A stretch of DNA of 52,603 nucleotides from Nitrospirales bacterium (GCA_021604365.1 BQIZ01000006.1:1-52603); one strand, 5' to 3'; numbered from the stretch's first letter, positions 16,541 to 25,804 are shown. Translations and numbers: made by a program. Notes: generated by a model from the sequence alone, not told the origin.

Positions 16541-16828
16541 ATGTTTGGCTTAGGAGCGATGGAAGTTTTGATCATCCTGGTCATCGCGTTCATGCTATTT
16601 GGTCCCAAGGAATTACCGGAAATCGGCAAGCAGATTGGGAAAGCGGTCAAAGGGTTTAAGGAAACCTCTGAAGATCTTCGGCAATCCGTTGAGCCGGAGA
16701 TCAATATGATTACGCAGGAATTCAAATCGGTCGAACAAGATTTAGAATCGTCAATCAAAGAAGCCGAAGAAGAGATCAAAGGGGCAACGGAACAAGCCAC
16801 AGAGCCCGGTGGGTCTAAAATGGGATAA
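16541..16828 (+). CDS. Second TatA/TatB-like translocase protein
   Basis: A 95-residue TatA/B-family protein: MFGLGAMEVLIILVIAFMLFGPKELPEIGKQIGKAVKGFKE (pattern FG-x5-LFGPKELPEIG-amphipathic helix). A mainly charged coiled-coil-like tail follows (FKSVEQDLESSIKEAEEEIKGA). The FGPKELPE hinge is shared by TatA and TatB; the acidic helical tail leans towards TatB, but length and lack of a TatC neighbour leave this open. It has AGAGGAGTGGGAAG upstream. It forms a tandem pair with the preceding tatA. Confidence 0.85.
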   Translation: MFGLGAMEVLIILVIAFMLFGPKELPEIGKQIGKAVKGFKETSEDLRQSVEPEINMITQEFKSVEQDLESSIKEAEEEIKGATEQATEPGGSKMG

Positions 16829-17321
16829 CCCGGTTAGGTGCGGCTCCATGAAGGAGTTGATTGCTACATCGTTGGTTGGAACTCAGGCATTATTGCAGCT
16901 ATTAAAATTTCTTTCGTGTCATCACGAATTCCTTCCGGACGGTCATCAGACTGTTCATCGTACGTACTGCGGGCGGGTCTACAGCTATCTTCTGTCGTGT
17001 TGTGCTTTTGCAACTATCGCAGCATTCAAGCGATAGGGCAAAGAAATAAAATCATGAAGAAAGTTATGTAAAAGACATTGCTTTTTAATGATTTACGACA
17101 AAAAAGGAGACTTGGCATCTAAATGGCAAACAGGAACAAAATCGAGGAGTCCTAGAATAGGGAACTGTTTGATTGCAGAAGGCATGCTAGTGCTTGAGAC
17201 GGCAAATATTACGCAGTCAAGAAGGAAGCGGATGAGAGAGTCCAACAGTTCTGAAAAAAATCTGGGGGTTCGGAATGTTGGCGCTTGATTCCAGGGGTTT
17301 TTCACCAACAGGAGGAGTGCA
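16829..17321. other. Intergenic region upstream of the porin gene
   Basis: This stretch of 493 bases has no convincing gene; the small plus-strand ORFs lack ribosome-binding sites and family signatures. The 66-codon ORF at 17088 looks incidental. The region presumably contains the porin promoter and a long leader. GGAGG directly precedes the porin start. Confidence 0.5.
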
Positions 17322-18824
17322 ATGAGGACTTTTTACCAAACCTTTACCAGGTTGACAGCAGCGGCGTTGATTGTGGCCATGTCTGCAGCGCCAGGGTTGG
17401 CCGCCAAGACGACTCCGGCGACCAACAAAAACACCAATGTCGCGGCCATCCCACGGGCCGTTCCCGATTTGGTACCCTATACCAAATTTGATCCACCTAA
17501 GGGTGTCTTTGATGCATCAAAATTGACCCTTTCCGGTGACATGCGTGTGAGACCAGAGTTCAGAACAAACGGAAATTTTAGCAACAATGGGGATAGCAAC
17601 GCATTTTTCTCCAGTCAATTAATCCGCTTAGGATTCAACTATGATGTCTCTCCTGATGTCGTATTCTTCCTGCAACCCCAGGTTGCAAATAATTGGGGGA
17701 GTGCTAGCCCATCTGGCAACAACCCCCCTGGAAATATAACCGGTGCGGGTAATCCAGGCAGTACCGCAACCGATCTGTTTCTCCGTCAAGGCTATATGAT
17801 GGTCAGAAACTTCGTGCTTCCGAATTTAACATTGAAGGCCGGTCGACAGTTACTGGCCTGGGGCGATCATCGGATCTTCGGTACATTCGATTGGAACAAC
17901 GTCGGGTTTGCATTCGACGGGGTGACCATGCGGTATAACCATGCGCAATTCCCTGTGGAATTGGGTTGGTTGCGCGTGGCGGAAGGCAACTGCGTTCCGA
18001 ATGCCGGTGGGTGTTCGAATGGTAAGGCGTCAAGGGGTGATGGTGATATTTTATTTGTGAGAATGCCGATGAAATTTGGTTCCGTAGCCATAGAGCCTGC
18101 CTATATCTACGAAGACGGGGGTTCGACCACTGGTGGGCCGGGGACTTCCGTTGGAGGAACGGCCACGGGTCCAGTAGGTGGGCAGCAATCCAATCAAAAA
18201 CGAAGCACGGTCGGTGGCCGTGTCGCATTCAAGCAGGGAATGTTCGATGCCACGGGTGAAGGGTATTGGCAGTTCGGTGAGTTAGGGGTCCCAGGACAGC
18301 CCAGCAACACGCGGATTAATGCGTTGGCCGGACATTTGGATGGTGGTATCACCTTACCGGTTCCCATGCAACCCCGTATCGGAGCTGAAATCAACTATGC
18401 GACCGGTAGCGATCCTAAGAATGGCGGACATACGTTCAGCCAATTGTTCCCAACGAACCACATTCACTTCGGGTACATGGACTTGATGTCCTGGCAGAAT
18501 ATGTTGACCTATGGTGGAAATTTGCAATTGCGTCCGACTCCGGAAAGCCATTTCGAAATTGCCGGGCATATCATGCGATTGGCGAACGAGAAGGACAACT
18601 GGTACACGGCTTCTCAGGCCACCTTCTTTAACACTCCTGCCAACAATAAAGAAAAGTCCCTCGGTGGTGAAATTGACGTGGTGTACACCTTGTTCTTCCA
18701 AAACAATAAAGTTGGATGGCAAGTGGGCTACGGCCACTTCTTTACTGGCGATTACTTGAAGAAAAATGGATTTGGCACCGCCGATCAGAACTGGGGCTAC
18801 ACCCAGCTCTGGATCAATTTCTAA
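17322..18824 (+). CDS. Outer-membrane beta-barrel protein, alginate-export/porin type
   Basis: A 500-residue outer-membrane protein. A Sec signal peptide (MRTFYQTFTRLTAAALIVAM, cut near GLAAKT) precedes a low-complexity linker and a barrel domain rich in alternating aromatic strands. The barrel begins with LTLSGDMRVRPEFR and FSSQLIRLGFNYDVSPDVVFFLQPQ, and has LKAGRQLLAWGDHRIFG in the middle. The protein ends in ...YTQLWINF, the terminal aromatic signature recognised by BAM. This architecture fits the alginate_exp family, which is common in Nitrospira as abundant porin-like proteins. The substrate is unknown. A strong intrinsic terminator follows, so it is likely a highly expressed single-gene unit. 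Confidence 0.85.
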   Translation: MRTFYQTFTRLTAAALIVAMSAAPGLAAKTTPATNKNTNVAAIPRAVPDLVPYTKFDPPKGVFDASKLTLSGDMRVRPEFRTNGNFSNNGDSNAFFSSQLIRLGFNYDVSPDVVFFLQPQVANNWGSASPSGNNPPGNITGAGNPGSTATDLFLRQGYMMVRNFVLPNLTLKAGRQLLAWGDHRIFGTFDWNNVGFAFDGVTMRYNHAQFPVELGWLRVAEGNCVPNAGGCSNGKASRGDGDILFVRMPMKFGSVAIEPAYIYEDGGSTTGGPGTSVGGTATGPVGGQQSNQKRSTVGGRVAFKQGMFDATGEGYWQFGELGVPGQPSNTRINALAGHLDGGITLPVPMQPRIGAEINYATGSDPKNGGHTFSQLFPTNHIHFGYMDLMSWQNMLTYGGNLQLRPTPESHFEIAGHIMRLANEKDNWYTASQATFFNTPANNKEKSLGGEIDVVYTLFFQNNKVGWQVGYGHFFTGDYLKKNGFGTADQNWGYTQLWINF

Positions 18825-18865
18825 TCATCCTTATCTTAGGGGACTTAACCCTCCCCGTTATCCTG

Positions 18866-18903
18866 AAAAGCCCGGCTGGATTAATCCAGCCGGGCTTTTT
18901 TTC
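18866..18903 (+). terminator. Strong rho-independent terminator after the porin gene
   Basis: A 26-base perfect palindrome, GCCCGGCTGGATT and its complement, is preceded by AAAA and followed by TTTTTTT. The stem has about 11 base pairs around a TTAA loop. It starts 46 bases after the porin stop. The A-run also makes it potentially bidirectional. Confidence 0.93.
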
Positions 18904-19745
18904 TTTCTGGGTTATTTAGATAGGTTTTTTCTGCTTTTCCAATGAATCTCCGGCCTGAATTCATCATCCCTGATTCGGTTTCTACTTGGGTTCATCTTCC
19001 TTACATGTATGTCTGGGGGGTGTAGGGAAAAACTTGGTTGCATTTCCTGCGGGAATAGATTCACCAATACGGGCAAGGACAATGTGGCCTGCAAATATAC
19101 GGACAAGGAATTGGATGAAAGCATGGGACTCTATTTTTATGAAGCTCGCACGACGCACCCTCGGTCGGGTTATCTCAGAGGATGAGCTCATACCAAATCC
19201 AGGCAACCCCCGGAACTTCAATCGATACACCTATGCTCACATTAATTCGATTCTCTTCAATGATCCCATCGGCCATTTCGGATTTAAATCGGCGGATGCA
19301 AGTTCCAAGTGCAACGACTGATTGATGGCAAAGTTGGATAAAACACCTCCAAGGGCTTGTCCCGGTTAAGACATGTACTCCTCCAGTGTTCAAGCGATGC
19401 GCAATAGCATTGAGCTTCCGACGGGTATTAGCCAGACCAATTCTTCCCCTTCGGCAGATCCTGGCAGCGTAAGCCAGGAATGTTTTCGTTCCGGCTGAGT
19501 TGCCAAATGGTATGCCGACAACATTTTGGTTGCCGGTTGTCTCGCCGGTCGCTGGCATTCAGCCATCTCCCTGGCTATCTTTAGGGGAGAATGCCGTTGA
19601 TCCAGACCCAAGGCTGAAGTCTCAGGTTTTTCGATATCCATGTGTGTGTAGGATTTTTATGCAAAAGGTTTCCCTCATCTCTGTATCACCTTTCCCGATA
19701 ACATTCTGCGTTATCGTGGAATTCTATTAATAGGCCGGAGGAATC
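18904..19745. other. Gene-free 840-base stretch
   Basis: Several ORFs of 60-127 codons overlap on both strands, but none has a clear ribosome-binding site, a recognisable domain or a plausible composition. It may be decayed coding sequence, or a region holding an unrecognised non-coding RNA. I see no repeat family or terminal inverted repeats in it. Confidence 0.4.
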
Positions 19746-20861
19746 TTACCGGGTAGGCCTTTTTAATGAAGACCTTGGTTGAATCTCAGTCAGAATGGTG
19801 TGGGTTCCGGGTGGCAGGCCTTCGGATAGGATAATCCCGATGATCAGTTCTCCTTTGAGGGGTTCCTTGACTTCCCCGATGCGCCCTCGAATTTCAGCCG
19901 TTCGTTTCTCGCCGGCTTTCAATTCCCCGATCGGCATAGGAATAGGAGCAACACGTTTGAAGGCTTCGACTAGTATGGGTGTGCCGCGTAGCTCCACGTA
20001 GGCGGAAGGAATCGTTGATCCGCTGACATTAGTGGTTTCGATTAACAAGATCACCGCCTCGCCTCCTTCCAAAATGAGATTTCGGTTGGCATCGACCAGT
20101 TTGGTTCGGAATTGGACGGAAGGGCTTATGGCAGGTTTGGGAGACGTGGCGGTTTGGGCTGGATTCTTCATAGGAAAGGGAGAAGATGGTGTGGTACCTG
20201 ACGGTTCGGCATTGGGGAATGGTTTGGCGGCAACCGGTGACAAAACCTGCCCCAAGCGAGGCATCACGCTCACCATTTCCTTGGCTAGCGCTTCGGTGGC
20301 ATCTTCCACTGTTCCATCAATTTGCTGTGTGGCGCATGAGCTGGCTGAGCTGGAGAGGGCGGGAACCCACATGCTGACCTTCTCGTGGTAGGACAAGGGA
20401 GTTTGGGCCAGGGCGGTGCCTTTCGGATCTTCATAGACAACAAGAAGTTTCAGATCCACAAAGGCATCGTACCGGGGTTCTGTCGCCATTAAAGTTACTG
20501 GATCAAAAAGAAATTGATTGAGATCTACGGTTACTCGATAGCCATCGGGAGGAGCGCCTTGGGCATCCCCAACCGGAGGTTCGGCCCTGACTCCATTGAA
20601 GCGATTTTGGCCGACTTTGAGGAAGGTTTTGGTGATGATCTCACCTACCGGAATCGTATAGGGCAACCCGCACGCATCCACCGTCTGAGTATGGTTCACG
20701 AGGTTGGGCGAGAACGCATAGGTAATTGGGAAAGGAATTCTTGGTTCTGAATGATCGTCGAAAGTCAAACGGGGAATGGAAACTTTGTCGCAGGCGAAAA
20801 GGAGGGACAATACAACAGCTAATAGGCTGTAATGAAAGATTTTATTTATGATTGGGCACAC
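19746..20861 (-). CDS. Lipoprotein of unknown function
   Basis: A 371-residue protein with a lipoprotein signal peptide (YSLLAVVLSLLFAC, lipobox LFAC with Cys near residue 24), so it should be membrane-anchored. The N-terminal domain (about 45-210) is beta-rich (YRVTVDLNQFLFDPVTLM). A proline/serine/threonine linker (about 215-245) leads to a C-terminal beta-sandwich-like domain (VQFRTKLVDANRNLILEGGEAVILLIETTNVSG, abbreviated) that resembles extracellular adhesion or CARDB-like modules. I do not recognise a named family. It is transcribed divergently from the lipoprotein pair at 21238. Confidence 0.65.
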   Translation of the reverse strand: MCPIINKIFHYSLLAVVLSLLFACDKVSIPRLTFDDHSEPRIPFPITYAFSPNLVNHTQTVDACGLPYTIPVGEIITKTFLKVGQNRFNGVRAEPPVGDAQGAPPDGYRVTVDLNQFLFDPVTLMATEPRYDAFVDLKLLVVYEDPKGTALAQTPLSYHEKVSMWVPALSSSASSCATQQIDGTVEDATEALAKEMVSVMPRLGQVLSPVAAKPFPNAEPSGTTPSSPFPMKNPAQTATSPKPAISPSVQFRTKLVDANRNLILEGGEAVILLIETTNVSGSTIPSAYVELRGTPILVEAFKRVAPIPMPIGELKAGEKRTAEIRGRIGEVKEPLKGELIIGIILSEGLPPGTHTILTEIQPRSSLKRPTR

Positions 20862-21237
20862 AGATCTACCCTACCCCAAGATCTTGAAAGATGGCAACAA
20901 GATCCTGCTTTTTACTCGTAGGTGGTCTTTTCCCTTGATTGAAATCCGAGGCGGGTTTTAATTGAAAAGAAACACCTAACATAATTTCCGAATAACAGGC
21001 TTTGGGAAAGACGGAGAGACAAAGAGACCGTGGGCAATGGACTCCTCTCCGCATAACAGAAATGATCCGGAGAGGGAACGATGAATTCTGTAATCCGCCT
21101 TGCGTCTCGCTCTCTATGTTGTTCTTCGAAACAACACCTATTGGGAACCTCACCTTCTTGTTCTTGACGATTCCTGATCCGAGAGAAGACAATTAAACGT
21201 TATAACGAATTTTACCTTAACCGTTGGAGGCTTCACC
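20862..21237. other. Divergent intergenic region between lipoprotein genes
   Basis: Nothing gene-like is visible in 376 bases. Promoters for both divergent lipoprotein transcripts are expected here, but I cannot place them securely. Confidence 0.45.
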
Positions 21238-22005
21238 ATGTGGCGTCACATCTGGTTGATTGTCGGGTTGTTGTGTTCGGTTTCTTCTTTTGGCTGTTCG
21301 TTGGACAATACCCCAAAGCGTCTGGGGGCTTATCTCCCTCAATCCTCCGCTCAGGAAGGAATCGTGACAAAAACGGCGATTCCAGCCGAAGGCGTGACCA
21401 GTATCTTGGTGGTTCTGAACGATTCGGGATTTGAAAAATCGGCTCCCGTGCTTCGCCGTGGGACGCTGGAAAATCTCGGGGACCAACTGAAAACGCAAAT
21501 TCAAAAACAAGTGCCGATTCAAATCACTTCCGTCCTATATCCAGAGGATTCGAAGCCCAATGGCTCTGTTGACCAATTCATTCAATTGGCAAAGGAACAG
21601 AACGCTCCTTACCTACTCTTGGCGGTATTGTCTAGTTCAGAGTGGGAAGTGTTTGCCCATCTTCCGTTGCAGGGTAACCAAGGTGGGGGGCTGCGAAGTA
21701 TGGGGCTCCCAGGCTATCGGGCCGAAAATTACGCTCGGGTTGAATTAGCGTTGCTTGATGGCCAAACCGGCCGATCGTTGGTCTCTACGGACGGTCAAGC
21801 TTGGGCCTCCCTTGAACGATTAAATGTTCCGCTTGAATCTAATGTATATCCTGTTGTGCGAAGGTACCAGAACCAACCACCTATTTATCCCAATTCAGAG
21901 AGTGAGGAGTATGAGACTCTTCGCTGGGTTTCAGGGCAGGACGCCATTGCCCAGGCGGTGATGCACTTAGAGATCTTATGGAAAAAGGATCAGGCGAATT
22001 CCTGA
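21238..22005 (+). CDS. Lipoprotein, first of a tandem paralogous pair
   Basis: A 255-residue lipoprotein: signal MWRHIWLIVGLLCSVSSFGC with Cys20 as the lipidation site. The mature part is an alpha/beta domain (GVTSILVVLNDSG, APYLLLAVLSSSEW, ARVELALLDGQTGRSLVS). It shares several local blocks with the next gene, for example SLERLNVPLESN against SLEQLDVPIGSN and SGQDAIAQAV against AGQHALDRAL. The two are therefore diverged duplicates. The function is not recognised. The genes are adjacent and probably cotranscribed. Confidence 0.7.
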   Translation: MWRHIWLIVGLLCSVSSFGCSLDNTPKRLGAYLPQSSAQEGIVTKTAIPAEGVTSILVVLNDSGFEKSAPVLRRGTLENLGDQLKTQIQKQVPIQITSVLYPEDSKPNGSVDQFIQLAKEQNAPYLLLAVLSSSEWEVFAHLPLQGNQGGGLRSMGLPGYRAENYARVELALLDGQTGRSLVSTDGQAWASLERLNVPLESNVYPVVRRYQNQPPIYPNSESEEYETLRWVSGQDAIAQAVMHLEILWKKDQANS

Positions 22006-22010
22006 TCACG

Positions 22011-22775
22011 ATGATCCTTGTCAGAATGTTGTTCCTTTGTCTGGTTACTTCTATTCTGGCGGGATGTGGGGCAGGTCCCACACCCCGGATGATTGACCTT
22101 GTCGGAGAGGATGCCTTTGCGCACGGGGGGCGTCCATTTCAGAATAATGAGTGGAGGCAGCAGTCAAGAATCGGGTTGGTGGTGTATTCCGATGCCACGG
22201 GGCAGAATGCCGCTCCGGCGATCATTTCTGAGTTTCTTGAAATTCTCACCCGACGCACGGAAAAATTTCTCAAGCAGCATTGTACTTTTCATGAGATAGT
22301 GATCGTTCCACCGTTATCCAATCCGGTTAACCTTGCTCAAGAACTGAAAGTCCAAGGACAACGCCTACACGTTCCCTATGAAATCGTGGTCGTGTTTTCA
22401 AGTCGGGAGCAGGCCGGCCCTGAAAAAATTGGGCAAGCCACGATGATGACATTAATGAGTGGAACTGTCGTAGAAAATTTATCGCTGGCTGAGGTAGGAG
22501 TTCTTCATGTATCGGATTTCCACATGGTTTTCTGGACAGTGGGGCGGGCGACGGACAGCTTGGAACAATTGGATGTGCCAATTGGGTCAAATCGTCCTTC
22601 CTCGATAGTCGCCCGTGACATTTTGAGGGCTCAAGCGGGTCAACATGCTCTGGACCGGGCCCTTGATACCTTGGGGTCGGCTTGTCAAAGCGAGAAGAAA
22701 GCGCGGACAGGTTTTACCGATAGTTTTCGAATTGCAAATCGAGTCCGAAGTCCTGCTCTTTCAGATGCTTCATAA
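22011..22775 (+). CDS. Lipoprotein, second of a tandem paralogous pair
   Basis: An approximately 254-residue lipoprotein with signal MILVRMLFLCLVTSILAGC and lipobox LAGC. The track extends the start to 21978, but those extra residues are acidic and would spoil the signal peptide, so ATG 22011, five bases after the previous stop, is preferred. The mature region parallels the preceding protein (IGLVVYSDATGQ, YEIVVVFSSREQ). Its last 62 bases overlap the 3' end of the convergent yajQ gene. The function is unknown. Confidence 0.68.
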   Translation: MILVRMLFLCLVTSILAGCGAGPTPRMIDLVGEDAFAHGGRPFQNNEWRQQSRIGLVVYSDATGQNAAPAIISEFLEILTRRTEKFLKQHCTFHEIVIVPPLSNPVNLAQELKVQGQRLHVPYEIVVVFSSREQAGPEKIGQATMMTLMSGTVVENLSLAEVGVLHVSDFHMVFWTVGRATDSLEQLDVPIGSNRPSSIVARDILRAQAGQHALDRALDTLGSACQSEKKARTGFTDSFRIANRVRSPALSDAS

Positions 22776-23211
22776 CAGCTTGCAGTTCGTCTTTGCTTTT
22801 GCTTTGCACCCTGACTTGTTCCCCTTGAATTTGTCCCTGAGCCTTGAGTTTGGCTTCTTTGATCGATTTGGTGATGGCTTTGGCTTTGTCCTCGGGAAGT
22901 CCGCTTTGAATGGTAATGGTTTGGCGGACGGTTCCCCCTAGCGCTTCTTCAACTTTCCCATACGTCAGGCCTTTCAACGAGACATTGCGTTTGACGCATT
23001 TGCCTTTGAGGATATCCAAGACCGCATTGAGTTTGTAGTCATCATCCGAGATCACCACCAATTGTTTGTCTTTCTCTTTTAACGTGAGATCGGTTTTTGA
23101 TCCTTTGAAATCAAAGCGTTGCCCGACTTCTTTTTCGGTTTGATCCACCACATTTTTCATCTCCTGCATGTCGATGCGGGAAATGACGTCGAAGGAATAG
23201 TTGTCTGCCAT
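22714..23211 (-). CDS. YajQ-family nucleotide-binding protein
   Basis: A 165-residue protein that aligns over its full length with the YajQ family: MADNYSFDVISRIDMQEMKNVVDQ at the start, RFDFKGSKTDLTL, the central KRNVSLKGLTYGKVEEALGGTVRQ and the end EQDFGLDLQFENYR (short segments quoted for recognition). Members bind nucleotides, and one in Xanthomonas binds cyclic di-GMP, which cannot be assumed here. AAGGAGG precedes the start. Its last 62 bases overlap the convergent lipoprotein gene. Confidence 0.93.
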   Translation of the reverse strand: MADNYSFDVISRIDMQEMKNVVDQTEKEVGQRFDFKGSKTDLTLKEKDKQLVVISDDDYKLNAVLDILKGKCVKRNVSLKGLTYGKVEEALGGTVRQTITIQSGLPEDKAKAITKSIKEAKLKAQGQIQGEQVRVQSKSKDELQAVMKHLKEQDFGLDLQFENYR

Positions 23212-23247
23212 AAGCCTCCTTACAAGTTGTTGTTGCAGGTCCCTGGT

Positions 23248-25206
23248 TTAACAGCACCGTCCTGCGGGAAGTTGAATGCCTTCGCCTTCAATGACTTCCG
23301 TGCTGTTCAATGGCTGTTTGTGCACAAGATAGCCATACCATTTTCTGGCGCTGTCCGTGAGGACAATGAGTGCGAGTATGGCCACCAAGCCGACGAGTGC
23401 GGCATTGATGGACATGGTCAGGCTTTGCGACCCATCGGCTGAGAGGGCCCGAGTGATAAAGATCACCAAGAGTTCATAGCATCCGGCCAGCGTGATCACG
23501 CCAACAAACACCATCGGGATCACGGTCACCCACAGATAGGATGTTTTGTTCATTTTGATGAGCACGGTCGTGGCGATACAGAGAGCGAGCATGCCGAGTA
23601 ATTGATTGGCTGCCCCGAACATGGGCCAAATGGTTGCAATGGATCCAGTGCCAATGAGATATCCCCACCCTCCAACGACCAACAGACTGGCGCCTATTAC
23701 CCCGGGCCACCAATTGATCTGTTTGAGAGGAGCATAGACTCGTCCCCCTAATTCCTGTACGAGATATCGGGCGACTCGGGTGCCAGCATCAATCGTGGTT
23801 AAAATGAACAGGGCTTCGAATAAGAGGGCGAATTGATACCAGTAAGCCATGAGCCCGGACATTCCGGGCAAGCCTGAAAATATCGAGGCCATGCCAACAG
23901 CTAAGGACACCGCACCTCCGGGACGGCCAGACACATCGACTTCAACAAGCGTGGAGAGTTCCTTAATGTGGGCGGTCGGAAATCCTATGGTCTCCAGGGT
24001 TTCAGTCGGCAGGTTGGTGTTAATGGCCAGATAGTCGCCGGGAATGAGGAGGCAGGCGGCAATGAGCGCAATCACGCCGACAAAGCTTTCCAGGAGCATG
24101 GCACCATAGCCGACAATCGCCTGGGATTCCAGGCTGATCAGCTTCGGCGTGGTTCCTGAAGAGACCAGGGAATGAAATCCGGAAATAGCCCCACAGGCAA
24201 TGGTGATAAAGAGAAATGGAAATAAGGTTCCAGGAATGATGGGTCCATTACCAGCCACAAAAATGGTGGTGCGAGGCATCTCAATGGCGGGGGCGAGCAC
24301 AATAACGCCGAGGGCCAGAAGGGCGATCACGCCTAATTTCATAAATGTCGAGAGATAGTCTCGGGGAACTAATAAAATCCAGACGGGAAGGACTGAAGCA
24401 AGGAACCCATAAGCCGCGAGACTCCAGGTCAGGGTGGTGCGATCCCAGAGGAACCAATCCGCCCAATCTGATTGGGCCACGGTTCGGCCTATAATAATGG
24501 TCAGCACTAACAGCCCTAATCCGATCAGGGTCATTTCCCCGACCTGCCCCTGGCGAAATTTTTGAAGGTAGAGCCCCATGAACACGGCGATGGGAATGGT
24601 CATGACGATGGTGAAGGTGCCCCAGGCATTGTGGTAGAGCGCGTTGACAACGGCCAGACCTAACCCGGCTAGCGCGACGACCACGATAAAGAGCACGGCG
24701 ATGGCGGTGGCCAGGCCGGTGACGGGACCCAATTCAGCATGGGCGATTTCCGGAAGTGAGCGACCATTTCGTCTCATGGAGGCCACGAGAATTATGAAAT
24801 CCTGGACCGCGCCTGCCAGAACCGCGCCGATGACAATCCATAAAAACCCTGGGAGAAATCCAAATTGTGCTGCCAGCACGGGACCGAGTAATGGGCCCGC
24901 TCCGGCGATGGCGGCAAAATGATGGCCGAAGAGAATGTATTTATTGGCGGGATAAAAGTTAGTGCCGTCTTCCAACCGGTGCGCGGGTGTCCGACGGCGG
25001 TCATCCAGGTTCATGACGCGCTGCGCCAAAAATCGACCATAGAACCGATAGGCCAACACATAAAAACATGAGGCGGCGACCACGAGCCACAGGCCGTTTA
25101 CTTTTTCGTGGGGATTGATTAGGCCTACGACATGGCCGAAAGCCACGGCACAGAGTCCGGCGAGTCCTAGCCATCCGATCTTGTTCCATAGGGACATGCA
25201 GGCCAT
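23248..25206 (-). CDS. cstA: CstA-family carbon starvation / peptide or pyruvate transporter
   Basis: A 652-residue inner-membrane protein with about 16-18 hydrophobic segments, matching the CstA family (CstA, BtsT). Signature stretches include YRFYGRFLA, YPANKYILFGHHFAAIAGAGPLLGPVLAAQFG (abbreviated), GAVQDFIILVASMRRNGRSL and CGAISGFHSLVSSGTTPKLI. Family members import peptides or pyruvate with protons under carbon limitation. The substrate here is not determinable. ATG 25197 (MSLWNKIG) is an alternative start with AGGA nearby. It may be cotranscribed with the membrane protein just upstream. Confidence 0.92.
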   Translation of the reverse strand: MACMSLWNKIGWLGLAGLCAVAFGHVVGLINPHEKVNGLWLVVAASCFYVLAYRFYGRFLAQRVMNLDDRRRTPAHRLEDGTNFYPANKYILFGHHFAAIAGAGPLLGPVLAAQFGFLPGFLWIVIGAVLAGAVQDFIILVASMRRNGRSLPEIAHAELGPVTGLATAIAVLFIVVVALAGLGLAVVNALYHNAWGTFTIVMTIPIAVFMGLYLQKFRQGQVGEMTLIGLGLLVLTIIIGRTVAQSDWADWFLWDRTTLTWSLAAYGFLASVLPVWILLVPRDYLSTFMKLGVIALLALGVIVLAPAIEMPRTTIFVAGNGPIIPGTLFPFLFITIACGAISGFHSLVSSGTTPKLISLESQAIVGYGAMLLESFVGVIALIAACLLIPGDYLAINTNLPTETLETIGFPTAHIKELSTLVEVDVSGRPGGAVSLAVGMASIFSGLPGMSGLMAYWYQFALLFEALFILTTIDAGTRVARYLVQELGGRVYAPLKQINWWPGVIGASLLVVGGWGYLIGTGSIATIWPMFGAANQLLGMLALCIATTVLIKMNKTSYLWVTVIPMVFVGVITLAGCYELLVIFITRALSADGSQSLTMSINAALVGLVAILALIVLTDSARKWYGYLVHKQPLNSTEVIEGEGIQLPAGRCC

Positions 25207-25270
25207 CCTAGCAATGGGATAAAAGAGTGTAAACGGGTGTTGACTGAGAGTGGTTCAGGCCGACATGTGG

Positions 25271-25711
25271 CTAGGTCGGGGTGTTTTCATGAAACACAAA
25301 CGGCAGTTTTCCTGCTTTTTCTCGCAGGGAGTTGATGGCGTTGAGAATCTGGGGTTGCCGAATGAGTTTTTGTTCGACCCGGTTTTTTCCTGGAAAATCC
25401 AGAAACAAGATACCCAGGACCATTGTAAGGATACCTTGTCCCGGTAAGACCAGCATGGCAATTCCGGCCACCAGAAAAATGAGTCCCAGGCCGTTTTTCA
25501 CCATCAACCCAATGGCCCGAATAATTGGATGATGATTGGCAAACCACTTGCGGTGGCCATGATTGTTGAAATAATCGGGTGGCAGGCGAATTAACATAGC
25601 AGGGATCGCAATGAGGGTTCCAACAAAGGCAATAAGGGAAAAGGTGATCATGCCGAACCAGATTTCCCGGGGAACCCAAGATTCGGCCAACTGAATTAAT
25701 TGATCAATCAT
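25271..25711 (-). CDS. PGPGW-type small membrane protein
   Basis: A 146-residue membrane protein with a helix near residues 18-42 (WFGMITFSLIAFVGTLIAIP) and a hairpin at about 72-104 containing LIFLVAGIAMLVLPGQGILTMVLG. The LPGQGILT turn matches the PGPGW family pattern, whose function is unknown. The C-terminal third is soluble and basic. It is 64 bases upstream of cstA on the same strand and could share its transcript. Confidence 0.7.
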   Translation of the reverse strand: MIDQLIQLAESWVPREIWFGMITFSLIAFVGTLIAIPAMLIRLPPDYFNNHGHRKWFANHHPIIRAIGLMVKNGLGLIFLVAGIAMLVLPGQGILTMVLGILFLDFPGKNRVEQKLIRQPQILNAINSLREKAGKLPFVFHENTPT

Positions 25712-25774
25712 GATTGGAACAACTTTTCATATATTTTAAGCAATCCTACGATAGGTGTGTAGAGAAGGGTCCGA

Positions 25775-25804
25775 TTGTACTCTGAAAAATATCCTCTTTA
25801 TAAT
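25775..25804 (+). promoter_or_regulatory. Probable sigma70-type promoter for the EVE-domain gene
   Basis: A perfect TATAAT (25799-25804) lies 18 bases after TTGTAC (25775-25780), within an A+T-rich divergent intergenic region and 65 bases before the EVE-domain start. It was identified by eye. Confidence 0.5.

Noticed and set aside
16838-17288. Small plus-strand ORFs between the Tat genes and the porin
   Set aside because: Composition and lack of start signals suggest chance frames.
18986-19558. Overlapping 111- and 127-codon ORFs in the gap after the porin
   Set aside because: They overlap on opposite strands, lack ribosome-binding sites and have no recognisable domains.
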